Part shown: piece after piece, positions 17,520-28,507 of the stretch
How the letters are laid out: each line of letters begins with the position of its first letter
Position numbering within the stretch: the first letter of the stretch is position 1
Origin: Pseudomonas sp. Q11
GTDB lineage: Bacteria > Pseudomonadota > Gammaproteobacteria > Pseudomonadales > Pseudomonadaceae
Length of the DNA: 64,000 bases
Direction: 5' to 3'
NCBI RefSeq assembly: GCF_024494355.1
Contig: NZ_JAKNQY010000022.1
Coordinates: 1 to 64,000 of the forward strand
Made by a program: the position numbers and the translations under genes
The notes under the pieces: generated by a model
Seen by the model: only the letters and a program-made list of their open reading frames with translations
What the model was told of the DNA's origin: nothing
Databases searched by the model: none

Positions 17520-17548
17520 AGTCTACCGGAAAGCCCCTTTCAGCTCAA
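17520..17548 (-). promoter_or_regulatory. Candidate sigma-70 promoter of pyrG
   Basis: On the minus strand, ttgagc (17543-17548), a 17-base spacer and tagact (17520-17525) fit the consensus well. It starts 16 bases past the tilS stop. The start would be near 17513. The 17266-17519 leader shows no convincing gene. Confidence 0.6.
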
Positions 17549-17563
17549 ACCCAGATCTTGGTT

Positions 17564-18865
17564 TCATGGCTGCCAGATCAGTTGCCAGTTACCATCAATG
17601 CCGCTGTCGAGTCCTGGCACGTTGGCCACCGCCAGCAATTGCTCGTTGCGATACAGCAGCGGCAATCGACCGCGCGCAAACGCCGGCACGCCGCTTTCGT
17701 TGAGCAAACGCTTGAGGTCCCGGTGACCGCGGCCGGGCACCGTCATGATCTCGCCCCCCTGACGATAGCGGACGCAGAGCGGTCCGTCGGGAATTTTACC
17801 GTCGAAGGTCACCTTGCCGTTGTCTGGCAGGTCCAATGCTTGAGCAGTCAGCGTCCATTCTACGGCGCCCGCGACCGGTCGCAGCCAGCGGTCGGATAAC
17901 CACCAGACGCGACCACCGGTCCGGTGCAGTTCACCATCAGCCAACCGCCAGATCGGCCTCGTATCGTGCGCCGCATCGCGTAGTGAGTCCCAGCCGGACC
18001 AGTGATCGCTGTCGGGCAGCGTCGTCATCGACACCAACCAATGACTCAACGCGTTGCGCTGACGGGCCGGGGACAAGGCTTGCAACGGGGCCATCTCAAG
18101 CGACCGCAACCCAAGCCAGTCGAACGCGCAGGGCGTGATGGCTCGGTCCAGATCGATTCGCGCCAGGTCAGCCAGCAAGCCTTGGGCCTCACCCATGTGC
18201 GCAGCGCTGCGCGCCAGGGCCACCGCCGCGTGGGGCCACTGCTCGGTCAATACCGGGAAAACCCGCTGGCGCAGGAAATTGCGTGCGTACCGGTGATCGT
18301 CGTTGGAAGGGTCTTCGATCCAGCTCAAGCCCTGCTGCGTCGCGTAGGCTTCAAGCTCCGCACGGGTCACATCAAGCAGTGGCCGCACCAGTTGGCCCAT
18401 CCCCAAGGGGCGCTGTCCAGGCATGGCCGACAACCCCCTCACGCCCGCTCCACGCAGTAAGCGAAACAACAGGGTTTCAGCCTGATCGTCGCGGTGCTGG
18501 CCGGTGAGCAGCACTTCATTGCTGCGGAGCACCGCCCCGAAGGCACCATAACGCGCCTCCCGGGCGGCGCGCTCGACACTGGCGCCGGGCTGGACTTGCA
18601 CTTCGATCACCTGCAGCGGCACCCCAAGGGCCTCGCAGACCGAGCGGCAATGCTCCGGCCATGCATCGGCCACAGCCTGGAGGCCATGATGGACGTGGAT
18701 AGCACTTAGCGGTGGCAGGGTTTGGGTTTTGGAGAGAGACGCGAGCAGGTGCAGCAAGACGGTGGAGTCGAGGCCACCGGAGAAGGCGATGCGCCAGGTG
18801 GCAGCGTTGCGCCAGGAGGATAGCTTTGTGAGGAGCCGGGTTGGCAGATCCGCGCTGGAGTTCAT
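17564..18865 (-). CDS. tilS: tRNA(Ile)-lysidine synthase
   Basis: TilS puts lysine on C34 of the CAU-anticodon tRNA-Ile so that it reads AUA. The 433-residue protein has the N-type ATP pyrophosphatase P-loop SGGLDS at residues 29-34, the HVHHGLQ and GQHRDDQAETLLFRLLRG segments, and the C-terminal TilS domain. The ATG at 18865 is used; a 22-residue upstream extension is translated REP sequence (PSRAGSLPQ) and is rejected. It lies between accA and pyrG, its usual position in pseudomonads. Confidence 0.95.
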   Translation of the reverse strand: MNSSADLPTRLLTKLSSWRNAATWRIAFSGGLDSTVLLHLLASLSKTQTLPPLSAIHVHHGLQAVADAWPEHCRSVCEALGVPLQVIEVQVQPGASVERAAREARYGAFGAVLRSNEVLLTGQHRDDQAETLLFRLLRGAGVRGLSAMPGQRPLGMGQLVRPLLDVTRAELEAYATQQGLSWIEDPSNDDHRYARNFLRQRVFPVLTEQWPHAAVALARSAAHMGEAQGLLADLARIDLDRAITPCAFDWLGLRSLEMAPLQALSPARQRNALSHWLVSMTTLPDSDHWSGWDSLRDAAHDTRPIWRLADGELHRTGGRVWWLSDRWLRPVAGAVEWTLTAQALDLPDNGKVTFDGKIPDGPLCVRYRQGGEIMTVPGRGHRDLKRLLNESGVPAFARGRLPLLYRNEQLLAVANVPGLDSGIDGNWQLIWQP

Positions 18866-18890
18866 AGGAGTCAGCCTTGGCACAAACAAC

Positions 18891-18979
18891 TGTGGGAGCG
18901 AGCCTGCTCGCGATGGCGGTATATCAGTCAACTCATTTGTTGAATGTTAAACCGTATCGCGAGCAGGCTCGCTCCCACA
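18891..18979. repeat. REP pair (REPIN), GCGAGC type
   Basis: Inverted copies at 18891-18920 and 18951-18979, 30 bases apart, fill the accA-tilS gap and end 25 bases before the tilS ATG. Confidence 0.9.
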
Positions 18980-18996
18980 TGGGTATTACAGTCGGA

Positions 18997-19944
18997 TCAG
19001 AGACCGTAGCTCATCAGCCGCTCATAGCGACGGGTCAGCAGCGCGTCGTTGTCAAAATGCTTGAGCATCGACAGTTGCGAACTCAGCTCGGCGCGAATCA
19101 GTGCAGCAGCCGCGGCCGGATCACGATGAGCGCCGCCCACCGGCTCGCTGATCACTTTATCCACGATCCCCAGGCCCTTGAGACGTTCAGCGGTGATGCC
19201 CATGGCTTCGGCGGCATCCGGTGCCTTCTCGGCGGTTTTCCACAGGATCGAGGCGCAGCCTTCCGGCGAGATCACCGCGTAAGTGGAATATTGCAGCATG
19301 TTCAACTGATCGCAGACGCCGATGGCCAGCGCACCGCCGGAACCACCCTCGCCGATCACCGTAGCGATGATCGGGGTTTTCAGTCGCGCCATCACGCGCA
19401 GGTTCCAGGCGATCGCTTCGCTCTGGTTGCGCTCTTCGGCGTCGATGCCAGGATAAGCGCCAGGCGTGTCGATAAAGGTCAGGATCGGCATCTTGAAGCG
19501 CTCGGCCATTTCCATCAGGCGGCAAGCCTTGCGATAGCCTTCCGGACGCGGCATGCCGAAGTTGCGGCGCACCTTTTCGCGTACTTCCCGGCCTTTCTGG
19601 TGGCCGATGATCATCACTGGCTGGTCGTCCAGACGGGCGACCCCACCGACGATCGCGGCGTCGTCGGAGAAATGCCGATCGCCGTGCAGCTCATCGAACT
19701 CGGTGAAGATGTGGTCGATGTAGTCCAGGGTGTATGGACGACGTGGGTGACGCGCCAGGCGGGCGATCTGCCAACTGGTCAGCTTGCCAAAGATGTCTTC
19801 GGTCAGCGTGCGGCTTTTGTCCTGCAGACGAGAGATTTCATCGCCGATATTCAGCGAATTGTCATTACCGACCAAGCGCAACTCTTCGATCTTGGCTTGC
19901 AGGTCGGCGATCGGCTGTTCGAAATCTAGAAAATTCGGGTTCAT
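18997..19944 (-). CDS. accA: Acetyl-CoA carboxylase carboxyltransferase subunit alpha
   Basis: AccA pairs with AccD to transfer CO2 from biotin to acetyl-CoA, giving malonyl-CoA for fatty acid synthesis. The 315-residue protein starts MNPNFLDFEQPI and has the crotonase-like carboxyltransferase segments GGVARLDDQPVMIIGHQKG, FIDTPGAYPG and GEGGSGGALAI. Nine extra upstream codons from the ATG at 19971 are not conserved. It follows dnaE on the same strand after 151 bases. Confidence 0.96.
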   Translation of the reverse strand: MNPNFLDFEQPIADLQAKIEELRLVGNDNSLNIGDEISRLQDKSRTLTEDIFGKLTSWQIARLARHPRRPYTLDYIDHIFTEFDELHGDRHFSDDAAIVGGVARLDDQPVMIIGHQKGREVREKVRRNFGMPRPEGYRKACRLMEMAERFKMPILTFIDTPGAYPGIDAEERNQSEAIAWNLRVMARLKTPIIATVIGEGGSGGALAIGVCDQLNMLQYSTYAVISPEGCASILWKTAEKAPDAAEAMGITAERLKGLGIVDKVISEPVGGAHRDPAAAAALIRAELSSQLSMLKHFDNDALLTRRYERLMSYGL

Positions 19945-20095
19945 AGGCGTCCGTCTTGGGTCGACGTCCAAGAGAGCTTGGGCCGGCCGGTTGTCTATTC
20001 GCGCCCTACCTTAAGGGAGAGGCGCGTTCAGGTCGAGATTAAAAATTCGGGTCGAGATCAGGGCCGCTCCAAGGTTCAGGAGTGGCACCTGGCCG

Positions 20096-23617
<3,522 letters not shown>

Positions 23618-23683
23618 AGTGATCCTGCGTTAAGTCATGAAAACAACAAGGCCCGGATTGTACCGAGCCTTGGGGAAAACATG

Positions 23684-23783
23684 TAGGAGCTGCCGCAGGC
23701 TGCGATCTTTTGATCTTGAGATCCAAGATCAAAAGATCAAAAGATCAAAAGATCAAAAGATCGCAGCCTGCGGCAGCTCCTAC
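23684..23783. repeat. REP pair of the gtaggagctgc type with an 8 bp tandem repeat
   Basis: The outer arms gtaggagctgccgcaggctgcgatc and gatcgcagcctgcggcagctcctac pair perfectly over 25 bases. The centre has four copies of agatcaaa in tandem (about 23728-23760) rich in GATC. It sits between rnhB and dnaE, and its right arm supplies the rnhB stop codon. Confidence 0.9.
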
Positions 23784-24448
23784 AGGGCGGGGGGTCCCGC
23801 GATGGGCGAGCGTTCCATCAGACCTTTACGGGCTTCATAAGCCAGCCGCACCGGCGCGAACGAGCGCCGATGGATGGGCGTCGGCCCAAGGCGTGCCAGG
23901 GCTTCCAGATGAACGGGCGTCGGGTAGCCCTTGTGACCGCCGATGCCGTAGCCCGGGTAGATCAATTCGAAGGCGCTCATTTCCCGGTCACGGCTGACCT
24001 TCGCCAGAATCGATGCCGCCGCGATGGCCGGCACCTTACCGTCACCCTGGATGACCGCTTCGGCGCGCATCGACAGTTTCGGGCAGCGATTGCCATCGAT
24101 CATCGCCAGTTTCGGCGTGATGTGCAGGCCTTCCACGGCGCGCTGCATGGCCAGCATGGTGGCGTGCAGGATATTCAGCTCATCGATTTCTTCGACTTCG
24201 GCCCGGGCAATGCACCAGCTCAGGGCTTTCTCACAGATTTCGTCGTAGAGCTTTTCACGACGGGCTTCAGTGAGTTTCTTCGAATCGTTGAGGCCCAGGA
24301 TGGGCCGGTTCGGGTCGAGAATCACCGCCGCCGTCACCACCGCACCGCACAAAGGGCCACGGCCTACCTCATCAACACCGGCCACCAGCTCTTCAACTTC
24401 AGCGACCAGATTGAAGTCCAGGCCCATCTGCAATTTCACGTTACTCAT
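23780..24448 (-). CDS. rnhB: Ribonuclease HII
   Basis: RNase HII cuts at ribonucleotides embedded in DNA. The 222-residue protein has the Asp-Glu pair in AGVDEVGRGPL, the LNDSKKLTE motif, and MIDGN with a third acidic residue. The start at 24448 overlaps the lpxB stop (ATGA). A second ATG at 24427 gives MGLDFNLV. The stop TAG lies in the flanking REP arm, so the C-terminal tail appears to have been reset by the repeat. Confidence 0.94.
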   Translation of the reverse strand: MSNVKLQMGLDFNLVAEVEELVAGVDEVGRGPLCGAVVTAAVILDPNRPILGLNDSKKLTEARREKLYDEICEKALSWCIARAEVEEIDELNILHATMLAMQRAVEGLHITPKLAMIDGNRCPKLSMRAEAVIQGDGKVPAIAAASILAKVSRDREMSAFELIYPGYGIGGHKGYPTPVHLEALARLGPTPIHRRSFAPVRLAYEARKGLMERSPIAGPPAL

Positions 24449-25575
24449 TGTTTGGCGCCAATCAGGGACAAAACCGCGTCAGCGGCCTGGTTCGAGGCAT
24501 CGCGACGCAAGGTACGATGAATTTCGTCAAAGCCCCGGGTCTGCTCCTGGCCGCCATCGATCAAGGGCGACAGCGTATTGGCCAGCGCATCGGCGGTGGC
24601 CTCGTCCTGCAGCAGTTCTGGCACCAACACGCGCTGGGCTAACAGGTTCGGCAAGGAGATGTAGGGGCTCTTGACCATGCGCTTGAGGATCCAGAACGTA
24701 AGCGGCGCCAGGCGATAGGCGACCACCATCGGGCGTTTGTACAGCAACGCCTCAAGGGTAGCAGTGCCGGACGCAATCAACACGGCATCACACGCAGCCA
24801 GTGCGAGATGGGAGCGGCCGTCGAGCAGCGTGACTGGCAGATCACGGCCGGCCAGCAGTGTTTCAAGCTGAGCCCGGCGTTGCGGGCTGGCACAGGGCAG
24901 GACGAAACGTACGCCGGGACGCATCGCCCGCAGGCGCTCGGCTGCGTCGAAGAACAAGCCCCCCAGGCGACTTACCTCCCCGCCACGGCTGCCGGGCATC
25001 AAGGCCACCAGTGGACCGTCGGGTAGCCCCAACGCTTGGCGAGCCCCCTCACGGTCGGCCTCCAGAGGAATGGTATCGGCCAGGGTGTGCCCGACAAACC
25101 GTACCGGCACGCCCTTCTCTTCGTAGAATCGGGCTTCGAACGGCAGCAGTGTCAGCATCAGGTCGCAACCTTCGCGGATTTTCAACACACGCTTCTGCCG
25201 CCAGGCCCAGACCGAGGGGCTGACGTAGTGCACCGTCTTGATACCGGCCTGGCGCAACTTGAGTTCGATATTGAGGGTGAAATCCGGCGCATCGATACCA
25301 ATGAACACATCCGGTTTTTCGTCGACCAGGGTCGCGATCAGCTTCTTGCGGCGAGCCAGCAACTCGCGCAGGCGTCCCAATACTTCAACCAGTCCCATCA
25401 CCGACAAGCGCTCCATCGGGAAGTAGGACGTCAGCCCTTCGGCTTGCATCAACGGTCCGCCCACACCGATGAACTCGATCGCGGGGTGCTGCGCCTTGAG
25501 CGCGCGCATCAGACCGGCGCCCAGAATGTCACCGGAAGCCTCTCCCGCCACCAGTGCTATACGCAAGTTAGCCAT
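24445..25575 (-). CDS. lpxB: Lipid-A-disaccharide synthase
   Basis: LpxB is a peripheral membrane GT-B glycosyltransferase joining UDP-2,3-diacylglucosamine and lipid X. The 376-residue protein has the N-terminal VAGEASGDILGAGL, the HYVSPSVWAWR segment and the nucleotide-binding LMPGSRGGEV and ASGTATLE motifs. It starts 2 bases after the lpxA stop and overlaps rnhB. Confidence 0.96.
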   Translation of the reverse strand: MANLRIALVAGEASGDILGAGLMRALKAQHPAIEFIGVGGPLMQAEGLTSYFPMERLSVMGLVEVLGRLRELLARRKKLIATLVDEKPDVFIGIDAPDFTLNIELKLRQAGIKTVHYVSPSVWAWRQKRVLKIREGCDLMLTLLPFEARFYEEKGVPVRFVGHTLADTIPLEADREGARQALGLPDGPLVALMPGSRGGEVSRLGGLFFDAAERLRAMRPGVRFVLPCASPQRRAQLETLLAGRDLPVTLLDGRSHLALAACDAVLIASGTATLEALLYKRPMVVAYRLAPLTFWILKRMVKSPYISLPNLLAQRVLVPELLQDEATADALANTLSPLIDGGQEQTRGFDEIHRTLRRDASNQAADAVLSLIGAKQ

Positions 25576-25577
25576 GG

Positions 25578-26354
25578 TTAGCGAGTGATGCCGCGAGTCG
25601 AGGACTGGATGGAGTCGCGGAATATCGCGACTTCCGGGAATTGCGCCGAAGCCTCGGCCAGTTCGGCGAGTGCCTGCTCGACGGTCAACCCCTGGCGGTA
25701 CACAACCTTGTAGGCGCGCCGTAGCGCCGTGATCGCTTCTTCGCTGAAACCACGACGGCGCATGCCTTCGAAATTCATGCTGCGGGCTTCAGCCGGGTTA
25801 CCGAACACGGTGATATAGGCCGGGACGTCCTTGCCGATGGCAGTGCCCATACCGGAAAAGCTGTGGGCGCCGATATGGCAATACTGATGGACCAACGTAA
25901 ACCCGGACAGGATCGCCCAGTCGTCCACGTGCACATGGCCGGCCAACGCGGTGTTGTTGACCAGGATGCAGTGGTTACCAATGACGCTGTCATGACCGAT
26001 GTGGGCGTAGGCCATGATCAGGTTATGGTCGCCCAGGGTCGTTTCGGAACGATCCTGCACGGTGCCACGGTGAATCGTCACGCCTTCGCGGATCACGTTG
26101 TGATCGCCAATGACCAGACGGGTTTCCTCACCTTTGTACTTGAGATCGGGCGTGTCCTCGCCTACCGAAGAAAACTGGTAGATGCGATTGTGCCGACCGA
26201 TCCGGGTCGGCCCCTTGAGTATTACATGGGGACCAATCACCGTACCCTCGCCGATTTCCACACCTGGGCCGATGATCGACCATGGGCCGACCTCGACATC
26301 CGCGGCCAGGACGGCCGCCGGATCGATGATTGCGCGAGGGTCAATCAAACTCAT
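25578..26354 (-). CDS. lpxA: UDP-N-acetylglucosamine O-acyltransferase
   Basis: LpxA starts lipid A synthesis by acylating UDP-GlcNAc. The 258-residue protein is a left-handed beta helix of hexapeptide repeats through about residue 190 and a helical C-terminal domain. The catalytic His lies in MAYAHIGHDSVIG (residues 119-131). It overlaps fabZ by four bases (ATGA). The acyl-chain-length residue was not determined. Confidence 0.95.
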   Translation of the reverse strand: MSLIDPRAIIDPAAVLAADVEVGPWSIIGPGVEIGEGTVIGPHVILKGPTRIGRHNRIYQFSSVGEDTPDLKYKGEETRLVIGDHNVIREGVTIHRGTVQDRSETTLGDHNLIMAYAHIGHDSVIGNHCILVNNTALAGHVHVDDWAILSGFTLVHQYCHIGAHSFSGMGTAIGKDVPAYITVFGNPAEARSMNFEGMRRRGFSEEAITALRRAYKVVYRQGLTVEQALAELAEASAQFPEVAIFRDSIQSSTRGITR

Positions 26355-26791
26355 AGTTTGCGTTCCGCACAGATGATTTCAGCGGAGCAGACCGGTTTGC
26401 CGTCTACCGAAGCCTGGCATTCGAACTTCCAGATCTGGCGCTTGCAACTGATGAATTTGGCTTCGAGGATCAGTTGATCGCCCGGGGTGACCGGCTGGCG
26501 AAAACGCAGCTTGTCGGAACCGACGAAGTAATAAAGCGTGCCGTCGGCAGGCTTCACGTCGAGCATTTTGAAACCAAGGATCCCGGCAGCCTGAGCCATT
26601 GCTTCGATGATCAGCACGCCGGGCATGATTGGATGCGCGGGGAAGTGACCGTTGAAGAACGGTTCGTTGATGCTGACATTCTTGTAGGCGCGAATCCGCT
26701 TGCCTTCAACGTCAAGTTCCACCACCCGGTCCACCAGCAGGAACGGGTAACGGTGAGGCAGGTATTCGCGAATCTCGTTGATGTCCATCAT
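26351..26791 (-). CDS. fabZ: (3R)-hydroxyacyl-ACP dehydratase
   Basis: FabZ dehydrates 3-hydroxyacyl-ACP in fatty acid elongation and competes with LpxA/LpxD for hydroxyacyl chains. The 146-residue protein starts MMDINEIREYLPHRYPF and has the hot-dog fold active-site His in NGHFPAHPIMPG and Glu in IEAMAQ. The 20-residue upstream extension to 26851 is not conserved. It lies between lpxD and lpxA as in many gram-negatives. Confidence 0.96.
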   Translation of the reverse strand: MMDINEIREYLPHRYPFLLVDRVVELDVEGKRIRAYKNVSINEPFFNGHFPAHPIMPGVLIIEAMAQAAGILGFKMLDVKPADGTLYYFVGSDKLRFRQPVTPGDQLILEAKFISCKRQIWKFECQASVDGKPVCSAEIICAERKL

Positions 26792-26899
26792 TTCGGGGGG
26801 AAGCCTATGTAAAGATTGGAAGCGCACGATCGACGCGCGCCCCTCTAGCAAATCAAGGAGGCAGTCTAGCGGCTGTGCACACTTGATATGGAAATGGTA

Positions 26900-27955
26900 T
26901 CAGCCATCTGATGAAGCATTACCGTCAGGGGTCACGTCCCCTACACGCTTTTCCAACTGACGCAGACGCCGCGCGATGTCATCGAGCTGGCGGATTCGGG
27001 CCGCGCTCTTGCGCCATTCGGCCGCCGGCTGCATCGCCGTACCGGAAGAATAAGCACCCGGTTCGGTGATCGAATGAGTCACCATGGTCATTCCGGTGAG
27101 GAATACGTTGTCACAGATATCGATGTGTCCCACCAGCCCCACACCACCGGCGAGCATGCAGTGCTTGCCGATCCGGGTGCTGCCGGAGATGCCTACGCAG
27201 GCGGCCATGGCGGTATGGTCACCGACCTGGACGTTGTGGGCGATCTGGATCTGGTTGTCGAGCTTGACGCCATTGCCAATGACCGTATCAGCCAGGGCAC
27301 CACGGTCGATCGCGGTGTTGACGCCGATCTCCACGTCGTCGCCGACAGTAACGCCGCCGATCTGGGCGATCTTTTGCCAGATCCCCTTCTCCTTGGCAAA
27401 ACCAAAACCTTCACCGCCCAATACCGCGCCAGACTGGATCACGACCCGCTTGCCGATTCGCACGTCGTGATACAACGTGACCCGCGGAGCCAACCAACCA
27501 CCTTCACCGATCTCGCAGCGCGCGCCTATGAAGCAATGGGCACCCAACGTAACGCCGGCGCCGATCCGGGCTGCGCTTTCGATGACGACAAAAGGACCGA
27601 TGCTGGCCATGGGATCAACCACCGCATCCGCCGCGATGACCGCGCTGGGATGGATACCGGGCGCCGACTTGGGCTTGGGGTCAAACAAATGTGAAATCCG
27701 CGCATACGCCAGATAAGGATCCGGGACGATCAGTGCATCGCCTGCGAACCCTTCGGCATCGGCGGGCTTGAGCAATAACGCTGCGGCCCGGCTGTCAGCC
27801 AGGTATTTGCGGTATTGAGGGTTTGCCAGGAAGCTCAACTGAGCTGGGCCAGCCTCGTGTAAAGTGGCTAGCCCAGTGATGACCTTCTCCGGGTCGCCAC
27901 GCAGGGTGGCGCCAAGGAACTCGGCCAACTGGCCGAGCTTGATAGTCGCTGTCAT
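26900..27955 (-). CDS. lpxD: UDP-3-O-(3-hydroxyacyl)glucosamine N-acyltransferase
   Basis: LpxD adds the amide-linked acyl chain in lipid A synthesis. The 351-residue protein has an N-terminal uridine-binding domain (LSFLANPQYRKYL), a long hexapeptide-repeat beta helix (about 110-310) with catalytic His in QIAHNVQVGDH, and a C-terminal helix. It starts 3 bases after the skp stop. Confidence 0.95.
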   Translation of the reverse strand: MTATIKLGQLAEFLGATLRGDPEKVITGLATLHEAGPAQLSFLANPQYRKYLADSRAAALLLKPADAEGFAGDALIVPDPYLAYARISHLFDPKPKSAPGIHPSAVIAADAVVDPMASIGPFVVIESAARIGAGVTLGAHCFIGARCEIGEGGWLAPRVTLYHDVRIGKRVVIQSGAVLGGEGFGFAKEKGIWQKIAQIGGVTVGDDVEIGVNTAIDRGALADTVIGNGVKLDNQIQIAHNVQVGDHTAMAACVGISGSTRIGKHCMLAGGVGLVGHIDICDNVFLTGMTMVTHSITEPGAYSSGTAMQPAAEWRKSAARIRQLDDIARRLRQLEKRVGDVTPDGNASSDG

Positions 27956-27958
27956 GGA

Positions 27959-28462
27959 TTACTTCAGCTGATTCATGCGCTCGATAACCTGGCGCGTGAT
28001 GTCGTACTGAGGTTTGACATCAATCACTGCGCCACGCTCGAACACCAGGTCAAAACCACCTTTCTTGATGACTTCTTCCACCGCCCTGTCGAGCTTTGGC
28101 TTGAGCTGCTTGAGCATCTCGCGGTCGGCAACGGCTTTCGCTTCGTTCAGCTCCTTGGACTGGAACTGAAAGTCACGGGCCTTTTGCTTGAACTCAAGCT
28201 CCAGACGCTCACGCTCGCCCTGGGCCATTTTGTCGCCACCGGAGACCAGACGATCCTGGATACCCTTGGCGCTGCTCTCCAGGCTCTTGAGCTTGGTCAG
28301 TTGCGGGCCGAACTTTTTCTCGGCGTCCACGGCATATTTTTTCGCCGCGTCGGATTCCAGCAGGGCCATCTGATAGTTCAGTACGGCGATCTTCATGTCG
28401 GCAAAAGCCGGACCTGCGACCATCAAGGTCGCCAGGAGAACCAATTGAGTCAACTTACGCAC
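27959..28462 (-). CDS. skp: Periplasmic chaperone Skp/OmpH
   Basis: Skp holds unfolded outer membrane proteins on their way to the Bam complex. The 167-residue protein has a signal peptide cut after about Ala21 (GPAFA-DMK) and long charged helices forming the jellyfish-like arms (about 45-125). It lies between bamA and lpxD, the standard order. Confidence 0.93.
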   Translation of the reverse strand: MRKLTQLVLLATLMVAGPAFADMKIAVLNYQMALLESDAAKKYAVDAEKKFGPQLTKLKSLESSAKGIQDRLVSGGDKMAQGERERLELEFKQKARDFQFQSKELNEAKAVADREMLKQLKPKLDRAVEEVIKKGGFDLVFERGAVIDVKPQYDITRQVIERMNQLK

Positions 28463-28507
28463 GATGTACTCCTACAAAATCCATTGTCGTTATCTTGGGT
28501 CAAACGC

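Noticed and set aside
23727..23765. Tandem agatcaaa units considered as a CRISPR
   Set aside because: Unit is 8 bp without spacers; it is the centre of a REP pair.
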